DNA from: CAYOXM01 sp964407925
GTDB taxonomy: Bacteria; Patescibacteriota; Patescibacteriia; SG8-24
Direction of reading: 5' to 3'
Assembly: GCA_964407925.1 (NCBI GenBank)
Contig: CAYOXM010000033.1
Location: forward strand, 1 to 12,257
DNA length: 12,257 nt
Positions 1 through 5,594 of the stretch are shown in pieces (within the stretch, counting starts at the first letter, position 1; every line of letters starts with the position of its first letter). The notes under the pieces are model-generated. The model saw only the letters and a list, made by a program, of their open reading frames with translations. It was not told where the DNA came from and ran no database searches. The translations under genes and the position numbers were made by a program.

Positions 1-996
1 GGCGTCCTTCTCGATGTGTTTTTGGTATTCCTTGAGCGTCGTGGCGCCGATGGCGCGAAGTTCGCCGCGCGCGAGCGCGGGCTTCAGCATGTTCGAAGCG
101 TCGAGCGCGTTGCCGTCGGCTGAACCCGCGCCGACGAGCGTGTGCAGTTCGTCGATGAACAGGATGACGCGTCCTGCCGACTGCTCGACTTCCTTGATAA
201 CCGCCTTCAGCCGCTCCTCGAATTCGCCGCGGAATTTCGAACCCGCGACCATCGAACCGACGTCGAGCGAGACGAGGTCCTTCTCCTTGAGCGATTCGGG
301 GACGTCGCCCTGGACGATGCGCTGGGCGAGCCCTTCGACGATGGCGGTCTTGCCCGTGCCGGCCTCGCCGATGAGCACCGGGTTGTTTTTCGTGCGGCGG
401 GAGAGCACCTGCATTACGCGGCGGATCTCGTCGTCGCGACCGATGACCGGGTCGAGCTTCTCCTGACGGGCAAGCCGCGTGAGGTTGCGCGAATATTTTT
501 CGAGCGCCTGGTACTTTTGTTCCGGCTCGGGCGAATCGACTTTCTGCGTGCCGCGGATTTCGACGAGCACTTTCAGTACCGCGTCATAGGTCACGTTCTC
601 CGAGGCGAGGCAGTCCTTCGCGGCGTTGTTCGCGTCGGTGACGGCGAGGATGGCGAGCAACAGGTGCTCGGTCGAAATGTACTCGTCACCGAAATGCTGC
701 GCTTCCTTTTCCGCCTGGCGGAAGACCTTGATGAGCGTGCGCGACACCGCAAGCTGCGCCGTCCCGCCGCCCTCCTCGGCCCTGCGGTGCGAGGATAGGG
801 CGTCATCGATTTCATGACCGAGTTCGTCAAAACGGACGCCGATGCGTTTGCAGACCGAAACGACGACGCCATCCTTCTGCTCGAGGAGCGCCTTCAGGAG
901 GTGCGGGGTATCGAGGGTCAGGTGATCGAGCTCGAGCGCGATGCGTTGCGCGGCCTCGATTGCCTCCTTGGATTTCGTGGTGAAATTATTGGGCAT
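1..996 (-). CDS. clpB: ATP-dependent disaggregase ClpB, N-terminal part (gene runs off left edge)
   Basis: Cytosolic Hsp100 chaperone that, with DnaK, threads aggregated proteins through its hexameric pore. Only the first 332 codons are in the window; the open frame continues past base 1. The Clp N-domain spans about residues 1-150, followed by NBD1: the sequence DPVIGRDDEIRR near 182-193, Walker A GEAGTGKT at 210-217, pore loop SKFRGEFEER near 253-262, and Walker B VILFIDE at 277-283. The KNNPVLIGE and LKPALARGEL blocks fit ClpB better than ClpA/C, but the middle domain that would settle this is outside the window. Two tandem in-frame ATGs (999 and 996) exist; the second sits better behind a weak AAGAG (1002-1006). 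The CIRCE operator and promoter just upstream support heat-shock control. Small departures: Walker A has A-G-T where P-G-V is usual, and the NBD1 pore aromatic is Phe rather than Tyr. Confidence 0.95.
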   Translation of the reverse strand, partial: MPNNFTTKSKEAIEAAQRIALELDHLTLDTPHLLKALLEQKDGVVVSVCKRIGVRFDELGHEIDDALSSHRRAEEGGGTAQLAVSRTLIKVFRQAEKEAQHFGDEYISTEHLLLAILAVTDANNAAKDCLASENVTYDAVLKVLVEIRGTQKVDSPEPEQKYQALEKYSRNLTRLARQEKLDPVIGRDDEIRRVMQVLSRRTKNNPVLIGEAGTGKTAIVEGLAQRIVQGDVPESLKEKDLVSLDVGSMVAGSKFRGEFEERLKAVIKEVEQSAGRVILFIDELHTLVGAGSADGNALDASNMLKPALARGELRAIGATTLKEYQKHIEKDA

Positions 997-1062
997 CATA
1001 TCTCTTATTCCGCACGTTGCTTACGAACCTCTCTTCTCGTGGCGGTTCGGCTGCACTTCATA

Positions 1063-1089
1063 TTAGCACTCAAAGGTAGCGAGTGCTAA
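1063..1089. promoter_or_regulatory. CIRCE operator (HrcA binding site)
   Basis: Perfect inverted repeat TTAGCACTC (1063-1071), 9-nt spacer (1072-1080), GAGTGCTAA (1081-1089). This is the exact CIRCE consensus, bound by the heat-shock repressor HrcA. It begins 66 bp before the clpB ATG and lies immediately downstream of the clpB -10 hexamer, overlapping the expected transcription start, which is the classical repressing position. It implies the genome encodes HrcA, which is not in this window. It ends 77 bp before the wecG start on the other strand. Confidence 0.97.
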
Positions 1090-1094
1090 TTCCC

Positions 1095-1124
1095 ATTCTT
1101 CCGCAAGGACGGCCTCCCTGTCAA
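1095..1124 (-). promoter_or_regulatory. clpB promoter, sigma-70 type
   Basis: On the minus strand a perfect -35 TTGACA (1124-1119) is followed, after an 18-nt spacer, by AAGAAT (1100-1095), a 4/6 match to the -10 consensus. Transcription would start around 1088, inside the CIRCE operator, so HrcA binding would block it. The perfect -35 and the operator placement make this convincing despite the imperfect -10. Confidence 0.8.
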
Positions 1125-1147
1125 ATTCGCCTTATTTGGGCTATAGT
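1119..1147 (+). promoter_or_regulatory. Possible promoter of the wecG-gltX operon
   Basis: TATAGT at 1142-1147 is a 5/6 match to the -10 consensus and lies 19 bp before the wecG ATG, giving a leader of only about 12-14 nt. The hexamer 17 bp upstream, TGTCAA (1119-1124), is a poor -35 and is the same six base pairs that form the perfect -35 of clpB on the other strand. Either the two divergent promoters share this site or the rightward one relies mainly on its -10. Confidence 0.45.
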
Positions 1148-1166
1148 TTGGCCGTAGAAGAGCCTT

Positions 1167-1913
1167 ATGCGCGTGAACATCCTGGGCGTCCCCATAGACG
1201 CCGTACGGCGGGAAGAGGCATTGGCACGGGCCGAGCGGTTTCTGGAAGAGCCGCGCGGCCATTTTATCGCGACGCCGAATCCGGAAATGTTGGTCGCCGC
1301 CCGTCGGGATGGGGGATTCCGCCGCGTACTGTGCTTGGCGGACTTGGCGATTCCGGACGGCTATGGGCTACTGCTCGTGTCGCGTCTGCTTGGAATACCG
1401 CTCCCCGAACGCGTGACAGGAACGGATTTTCTCGATGACATCGCCAGCCTCGCTGCCAAAAAGGGAAAAACGCTTTTTTTACTCGGCGGAGAAGGGGGTA
1501 CCTCCCGTGCGGCGGCTGACGCGCTTGAGAAACGTCATCCCGGCCTCAAGGTCGTTGGAACGCTCTCCGGCGGGCAGGTCGGACGGGATGCGGCCGGAGC
1601 GTTGCAGCTGGATCAGGGCACGGATGATGCCATCCGCGCCGCCGCGCCGGACATCCTCTTCGTCGCCCTCGGGCACGGGAAGCAGGAGGAGTGGATAACT
1701 CGGCATCTGCCAACGCTGCCGTCAGTCCGCATCGCCATGGGCGTCGGCGGCGCTTTTGACTTCGTGGCAGGTCGAGTCCGGCGGGCGCCGCGATGGCTTC
1801 GCCGGCTCGGCCTTGAATGGCTGTGGCGGCTCGCCATTCAGCCGCAGAGGATAGGGAGGATTTGGACGGCGGTAGTCGTTTTTCCGTGGCTGGCGCTCAC
1901 CGCAAAACGCTGA
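1167..1913 (+). CDS. WecG/TagA/CpsF-family glycosyltransferase
   Basis: Family GT26 enzyme of 248 residues. Characterised members transfer N-acetylmannosamine(uronic acid) or a related sugar from a UDP donor to an undecaprenyl-diphosphate-linked acceptor at the inner face of the membrane, early in teichoic acid, enterobacterial common antigen or capsule synthesis. Visible family marks are TPNPEML at 36-42 and the IPDG block at 62-65, where Thr36 and Asp64 match the active-site Thr/Asp known for TagA. Others are LFLLGG near 103-108, ALGHGKQEEW near 167-176, and GVGGAFDFVAG with RAPRW and GLEWLWRL in the last quarter. The basic and hydrophobic C-terminal tail fits the membrane-attaching appendage of the family. 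The exact sugar cannot be read from sequence. No other polysaccharide genes accompany it; gltX follows after 16 nt, so it probably heads this operon. A weak purine-rich AGAAGAG precedes the ATG. Confidence 0.93.
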   Translation: MRVNILGVPIDAVRREEALARAERFLEEPRGHFIATPNPEMLVAARRDGGFRRVLCLADLAIPDGYGLLLVSRLLGIPLPERVTGTDFLDDIASLAAKKGKTLFLLGGEGGTSRAAADALEKRHPGLKVVGTLSGGQVGRDAAGALQLDQGTDDAIRAAAPDILFVALGHGKQEEWITRHLPTLPSVRIAMGVGGAFDFVAGRVRRAPRWLRRLGLEWLWRLAIQPQRIGRIWTAVVVFPWLALTAKR

Positions 1914-1929
1914 TAGAATAAGAACAAAT

Positions 1930-3447
1930 ATGGTCAGGGTGCGCTTTGCCCCGTCTCCGACGGGATTCCTGCATATCGGCGGCCTCCGAACCGCCCTGTA
2001 TAACGAGTTGTACGCGCTCCATAACGGGGGCACGTTCATTTTGCGCATCGAGGATACCGATCGCACTCGGTACGTGGAGGGCGCGGTCGAGAGCCTGCTC
2101 CGGACGCTCGAACGCGCGGGCATCCGTCCCGCCGAAGGGCCGTACTTGGACGGCGGCGTGGTGAAGGAGCGCGGCGACCACGGGCCGTACGTGCAGTCCG
2201 CCCGCCTCGAGATTTATCGGGAGCACGTCGACAAGCTCCTCGCGACCGGCAGGGCATATCGGTGTTTCTGCACGCCTGAGCGGCTGGAGGAAATGAAAAA
2301 GGGCCAGACCGCGTCGAAACAACCGGTCATGTACGATCGCTCGTGCCGCTCGCTCGCGAAGGGTGACGCGGAACGGCGGCTTGCGGACGGCGTTCCGTCC
2401 GTCGTCCGCCTCGCGGTCCCGCAGGAAGGACGGACGAGTTTCGATGATGCCATCCGCGGCGAGGTCGGTTTCGAGAACGTCCTCATCGACGATCAGGTCC
2501 TCCTGAAATCCGACGGGTTTCCCACGTACCATCTGGCGAACGTCGTCGACGATCACCTGATGGAAGTGACGCACGTCATCCGCGGCGAGGAGTGGTTGCC
2601 GTCGACGCCGAAGCACTTGTTGCTGTACGCCGCGTTCGGCTGGACGCCGCCGACGTTCGCGCACCTGCCGCTGCTCCTCAATCCCGACCGCTCGAAGCTG
2701 TCGAAGCGTCAGGGCGACGTCGCTGCCGAGGATTATCTCGACAAGGGCTATCTTCCCGAAGCGATCGTGAATTTCATCGCGCTGTTGGGCTGGAATCCCT
2801 CGGGTGAACGTGAGGTGTACGGCAAGAATGATCTCGCCAAGGAATTTTCGCTTGAGAAAGTGAACAAGGCCGGCGCGGTATTCAACCGCGAGAAGTTGGA
2901 TTGGCTGAACAGGGAATACCTGAAGGCGATGCCCGCGGGCGAACTCGCGGCGCGCGCGCTGCCGTATTACGAGAACGCCGACATCCTCAAGCGGGGGACG
3001 GGGGACGAGCTGCTCGTGTGCGGTTCGGACGCCGTCAGTACGATGGCGTATCTCGGGCGCGTGGTGTCCCTCGAGCAGCGGCGCGTGACGACGCTCGCGG
3101 AGCTGCCCGAGGCGACGGCGTATTTTTTTGCCGACCGCGTCGCGCTCGACGTGGCGATGTTGCCCGGAAAGAAGGGGACGAGGGAAACCGCGCTCGAGTG
3201 CCTTCGCGGGCTGCGCGCGTTTCTCGGAGGCCTCGATGACGCCGCGTTCGACGAACTTGAGGCGCTCGAGCGGTCGGTCGTCGCTCATGTCGCCGAGAAG
3301 GGGTGGACGAACGCCACCGCGCTCTGGCCGCTCCGCGTGGCGCTCACGGGACGCGCCGCTTCGCCGAGCCCGTTCGAAGTCGCATGGGTCCTCGGCAGGG
3401 ATCGCTCGCTCGTCCGCATCGACGCGGCGATAACCGCACTCTCATGA
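1930..3447 (+). CDS. gltX: Glutamate--tRNA ligase (GluRS)
   Basis: Class I aminoacyl-tRNA synthetase charging tRNA-Glu in the cytosol. The 505 residues are the usual bacterial length. The signature FAPSPTGFLHIGG (6-18) holds the HIGH motif, and the second ATP-binding motif, of KMSKS type, is SKLSKR at 255-260. RIEDTD at 39-44 and HVIRGEEWLPSTPKH at 215-229 are family hallmarks of the glutamate and tRNA acceptor pocket. Cys112, Cys114 and Cys139 match the zinc-ribbon positions of E. coli GluRS, but the fourth ligand (His) is Ser here, so zinc binding is uncertain. The C-terminal part, about 330-505, is the helical anticodon-binding region and is divergent. Whether it is discriminating or also charges tRNA-Gln (with GatCAB) cannot be read from this window. 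It starts 16 nt after wecG without a clear Shine-Dalgarno, and its TGA overlaps the next ATG in an ATGA junction, indicating translational coupling. Confidence 0.98.
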   Translation: MVRVRFAPSPTGFLHIGGLRTALYNELYALHNGGTFILRIEDTDRTRYVEGAVESLLRTLERAGIRPAEGPYLDGGVVKERGDHGPYVQSARLEIYREHVDKLLATGRAYRCFCTPERLEEMKKGQTASKQPVMYDRSCRSLAKGDAERRLADGVPSVVRLAVPQEGRTSFDDAIRGEVGFENVLIDDQVLLKSDGFPTYHLANVVDDHLMEVTHVIRGEEWLPSTPKHLLLYAAFGWTPPTFAHLPLLLNPDRSKLSKRQGDVAAEDYLDKGYLPEAIVNFIALLGWNPSGEREVYGKNDLAKEFSLEKVNKAGAVFNREKLDWLNREYLKAMPAGELAARALPYYENADILKRGTGDELLVCGSDAVSTMAYLGRVVSLEQRRVTTLAELPEATAYFFADRVALDVAMLPGKKGTRETALECLRGLRAFLGGLDDAAFDELEALERSVVAHVAEKGWTNATALWPLRVALTGRAASPSPFEVAWVLGRDRSLVRIDAAITALS

Positions 3448-4688
3448 CCATCAAGCCGAACATCTCGCGCCTGCTCGCATCCGCGGCCGTCGTGGCGACG
3501 CTTTTCGCGCCGCTTGCCGCCGCCGCGCAGGATGCCGGACTCGAGGCCGAGGTGAAGTCGCAAATCGAGGACCTGAACAAGGAGGTCAGGCAGAAAAAGA
3601 ACGCCATCGAGGACCTGCAGTCCAAGGCGGAGCGGTATCGCGCCATCATCGGTGAAAAGAAGGAGGAATCCGCGACGCTCGAGGACCAGATCGCGCTGCT
3701 TGAGAACCGCATCGCGAAGACCCAGCTCGACATCGACATCGCGAAGGCGGAAGTGAAGACGCTCGAGCTCGAGATGAGCGTGATCGACGACAAGGTCAAG
3801 ACGCAGGAAACGCAGATGGAAAAGGAACGGCGGCTGCTCGGCGCGCTCGCGCGGAAACTCTACCGCGCCCAGTTCCGAAAGAGCGCGTTCGAAGTCATCC
3901 TGTCGCACGGCACGCTGTCCGAATTTTTCGATTCGATGCACGCGGTGGCGTCGCTCCAAGGCGGGGTGAACAAGACGCTTGGCCGGGTTACGGCGCTTCG
4001 CGCGGCGCTCAAGGACGAGCGCGCGTTGCGCGAGAGCAAGCGCCTTGCCGTCGAGGAACGCAAGCGCCAGCTCGACGTCTCGAAGCGCGAACTCGAAGAC
4101 GAGCGCGCGCTCAAGGACACGCTGCTCATCGAGACGAAGGCTTCCGAGCTCGAATATCGCTACCTGCTCGCGGAGCTGAAGCGCGAGCAGAACCAGGCGG
4201 ATTCGGAAATCTCCTATCTCGAGAAGGTGCTGCGCGAGAAGCTCGACATCGCCGATCGCCTCAAGGGCGACGACGCCGTCCTTTCCTGGCCCGTCGTTCC
4301 GGCACGGGGGCTCTCAGCGCGTTTCCACGATCCCGACTATCCGTTCCGCAACGTGTTCGAGCATCCTGCGATCGACATCCGCGCGGGGCAGGGGACCGCC
4401 GTTCGGGCCGCCGCCGCGGGAGTCGTCGCGCGGGCGAAGGACGCGGGCATGGGCTACAGCTACGTCATGATCATTCATAATAACGATGTCTCGACCGTGT
4501 ACGGCCATCTTTCGCGCATCACGGTCAAGGAAGACGCGTTCGTCGAGCGGGGAGAGATCGTCGGCTACTCCGGCGGCCTCCCTGGCACGCCCGGCGCCGG
4601 ACGCCTGACGACCGGGCCGCACCTCCATTTTGAAACGCGCATGCGCGGCATCCCCGTCGATCCGTTGCGCTTCCTCGTGTCGTTGTAA
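3444..4688 (+). CDS. Secreted coiled-coil murein hydrolase, M23/LytM peptidase (EnvC-like layout)
   Basis: 414-residue exported protein. A signal peptide (basic start, hydrophobic 10-26, Ala-rich site near 28) is followed by two long charged coiled-coil stretches (about 30-125 and 180-275) and a C-terminal LytM domain (about 280-414). This is the arrangement of EnvC and related cell-separation factors. Unlike E. coli EnvC, which is degenerate and only activates amidases, all expected zinc and catalytic residues are present: H307xxxD311, H355 in YGHL, and H393xH395 in HLHFE. Direct cleavage of peptidoglycan cross-bridges is therefore likely. The ATG was chosen because it overlaps the gltX stop (ATGA) and gives a proper signal peptide; the frame is open upstream to 3303, but that part lies inside gltX. 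The coiled coils may fold over the active site or bind a divisome partner, as in the EnvC-FtsEX system; no ftsEX genes are in this window. Confidence 0.93.
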   Translation: MTIKPNISRLLASAAVVATLFAPLAAAAQDAGLEAEVKSQIEDLNKEVRQKKNAIEDLQSKAERYRAIIGEKKEESATLEDQIALLENRIAKTQLDIDIAKAEVKTLELEMSVIDDKVKTQETQMEKERRLLGALARKLYRAQFRKSAFEVILSHGTLSEFFDSMHAVASLQGGVNKTLGRVTALRAALKDERALRESKRLAVEERKRQLDVSKRELEDERALKDTLLIETKASELEYRYLLAELKREQNQADSEISYLEKVLREKLDIADRLKGDDAVLSWPVVPARGLSARFHDPDYPFRNVFEHPAIDIRAGQGTAVRAAAAGVVARAKDAGMGYSYVMIIHNNDVSTVYGHLSRITVKEDAFVERGEIVGYSGGLPGTPGAGRLTTGPHLHFETRMRGIPVDPLRFLVSL

Positions 4689-4692
4689 TCCC

Positions 4693-4833
4693 ATGAACGC
4701 CCGAACCCAGCTCATCCTCCTGATCGTTCTCGGCTCGCTCGTGGCGTTTTCGTCGGCGGGACTGATGTTCTACGCGGCGTGGACGCACCAGTCGGTGTTC
4801 GGTATCCTCTTCGGGACGGCTGCGGCGACGTGA
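4693..4833 (+). CDS. Small single-pass membrane protein, 46 residues, unknown function
   Basis: Not recognised as a known family. It begins with a short polar start (MNARTQ), then one long hydrophobic stretch of about 22 residues (about 7-29) with small residues (GSLVAFSSAG) in the middle, and a short, mildly hydrophobic tail ending in FGTAAAT. The ATG lies 4 nt after the stop of the M23 gene, so it is placed for re-initiation by terminating ribosomes; no Shine-Dalgarno is visible. The next gene follows 43 nt later in the same direction. Position, length and a clean membrane segment argue for a real gene, but GC-rich sequence yields chance hydrophobic frames, so this stays provisional. Confidence 0.5.
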   Translation: MNARTQLILLIVLGSLVAFSSAGLMFYAAWTHQSVFGILFGTAAAT

Positions 4834-4864
4834 TCGCCGCCACTCGACCGCTCCTTTCAACGAC

Positions 4865-4869
4865 GGAGG
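4865..4869 (+). promoter_or_regulatory. Ribosome binding site GGAGG
   Basis: GGAGG ends 7 nt before the ATG at 4877 and fixes that start. It is one of only two clear Shine-Dalgarno sequences seen in the window; the other serves ftsH. Confidence 0.8.
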
Positions 4870-4876
4870 CCGGCGG

Positions 4877-5218
4877 ATGCGGAAGGAAATTCGAAAGAAG
4901 GAGTTCGCCTACGCGCGCGCCCGCGCCAGCGGCAAGGCGATATACCTTCGACGCATGAAAAAGGACGGGTGGCGCGCGCCGCTCCCCATCTACGTGATCT
5001 GGTGCGACGCGTGCCAGACCCACACCGAGTCGCACCTTGCCGGCTACGGCAGGATCACCTGCGCGAGCTGCCGCCGGCACACCGTCCGGCGCATGACGTG
5101 GCGGCGGTTCCGCGACAAGGAGTTGCGGCCGTTCATCGCCATGACGCCGTTCTTTCTCGTCATCGCCATTCTGGGCATCGCGATCATCATCCTCATCCGC
5201 CGCCGTCTTGGCGGATAA
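4877..5218 (+). CDS. Zinc-ribbon protein with C-terminal membrane helix, unknown function
   Basis: 113-residue protein I cannot assign to a named family. It starts with a strongly basic, Arg/Lys-rich region (1-35). A four-cysteine zinc-ribbon-like module follows: C43-x2-C46, about 15 residues with His49 and His53, then C62-x2-C65. Next comes another basic stretch (67-84), and last a hydrophobic helix (about 86-107) ending in Arg residues and LGG. By the positive-inside rule, with basic residues on both sides of the helix, the topology is not obvious; most likely the ribbon is cytosolic and the protein is tail-anchored. A good GGAGG site defines the start. It is the last gene before the terminator in an operon with a murein hydrolase and a glycosyltransferase, so an envelope role is possible but unproven. 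The two CxxC knuckles resemble metal sites or nucleic-acid-binding ribbons; no catalytic motif is visible. Confidence 0.78.
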   Translation: MRKEIRKKEFAYARARASGKAIYLRRMKKDGWRAPLPIYVIWCDACQTHTESHLAGYGRITCASCRRHTVRRMTWRRFRDKELRPFIAMTPFFLVIAILGIAIIILIRRRLGG

Positions 5219-5221
5219 GCC

Positions 5222-5243
5222 ACCCGCGTTTCGCGGGTTTTTT
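5222..5243 (+). terminator. Rho-independent terminator of the rightward operon
   Basis: ACCCGCG (5222-5228), loop TTT, CGCGGGT (5232-5238), then a run of T to 5243. The 7-bp GC-rich stem starts 3 nt after the stop of the zinc-ribbon gene and closes the wecG-to-zinc-ribbon transcription unit. Confidence 0.92.
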
Positions 5244-5300
5244 GTCATATGAAACAGCCGTCCTGCCGCGGCGGGGAAGGGCCGTCTGCGTCGGCTGTAC

Positions 5301-5330
5301 TGTGTCGTACAATATATCTTAGACGACACA
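5301..5330. promoter_or_regulatory. Operator-like inverted repeat around a TACAAT hexamer
   Basis: TGTGTCGT (5301-5308) and ACGACACA (5323-5330) form a perfect 8-bp inverted repeat separated by 14 AT-rich bases. On the plus strand TACAAT (5308-5313) inside it is a 5/6 match to the -10 consensus, but the -35 region 17 bp upstream (TCTGCG) is poor. The layout, with a repeat flanking a -10, fits a repressor-controlled promoter for a short rightward RNA; a plain RNA hairpin is the alternative. Confidence 0.35.
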
Positions 5331-5433
5331 TAATAAGGCGCGTAAGCGGAATGTCCGCGTGCGCGGCCAAATCCCCGCCTGGTATCGAGCATCTTCGTAT
5401 GCCGATCGGCGTTCCCCACAAGAAGGCGTTCGG

Positions 5434-5457
5434 CAATTAACGAATTGGAATTTTTTT
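5434..5457 (+). terminator. Weak terminator-like hairpin with T7 tail
   Basis: CAATT (5434-5438), loop AACG, AATTG (5443-5447), then GAA and seven T (5451-5457). The 5-bp stem is AT-rich and would be weak by itself; the larger TGCCGA/TCGGCA pairing (5400-5435) just upstream could help or compete. If an RNA starts near 5320 it might end here, giving a transcript of roughly 135 nt. Confidence 0.22.
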
Positions 5458-5508
5458 ACATCTATTGAACGCGTAATTTTTTTCGTCCGCGGTTTTCACG
5501 GAGCATTA

Positions 5509-5546
5509 TTTTGGCTAATTCTAGCTAAAATTGCTTAACCTAGCAA
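5509..5546. repeat. Two adjacent AT-rich palindromes
   Basis: TTTTGGCTA (5509-5517), ATTC, TAGCTAAAA (5522-5530) is a 9-bp inverted repeat with one mismatch. Directly after it comes TTGCT (5531-5535), TAACCT, AGCAA (5542-5546). They lie 12 bp beyond the T-side of the ftsH terminator, so they are probably outside the ftsH mRNA. Function unknown. Confidence 0.4.
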
Positions 5547-5558
5547 AGAATGACTGAT

Positions 5559-5589
5559 AAAAAAATCCCCGAGCCGTCAGGCTTCGGGG
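5559..5589 (-). terminator. Rho-independent terminator after ftsH
   Basis: Read on the minus strand: CCCCGAAGCC, loop TGAC, GGCTCGGGG, then A and seven T. The 9-bp stem has a single bulged A. It starts 5 nt after the ftsH stop and ends the leftward serS-to-ftsH cluster. Confidence 0.92.
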
Positions 5590-5594
5590 ACTCG

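Larger units (their letters stand above)
5244..5558. other. Convergent intergenic region, no convincing gene
   Basis: About 315 bp between two opposing intrinsic terminators. The right half (about 5436-5558) is clearly AT-richer than the flanking genes, with two T7 runs (5451-5457 and near 5477-5483). Two short open frames of 63 codons, one on each strand, cross the left half; neither has a ribosome binding site or a recognisable product. No tRNA, SRP RNA, tmRNA or RNase P signature was found by eye. What it does hold is a series of inverted repeats: 5301-5330, GCGGA-ATG-TCCGC at 5346-5358, TGCCGA/TCGGCA at 5400-5435, and 5509-5546. It could encode a small RNA or be a decayed spacer. Confidence 0.6.

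Noticed and set aside
142..798. Plus-strand frame opposite clpB
   Set aside because: The minus strand gives a clean ClpB N-domain and NBD1 through this region with all motifs, so the plus frame is its shadow.
1897..3288. Open frame of 463 codons on the minus strand, antisense to gltX
   Set aside because: Same explanation: it lies opposite an unmistakable GluRS and has no recognisable motif.
5249..5440. 63-codon frame in the convergent gap (and a similar one on the other strand, 5245-5436)
   Set aside because: It begins just past a terminator with no promoter or ribosome binding site between, contains several rare-looking Cys/Arg/Pro runs, and shows no domain.
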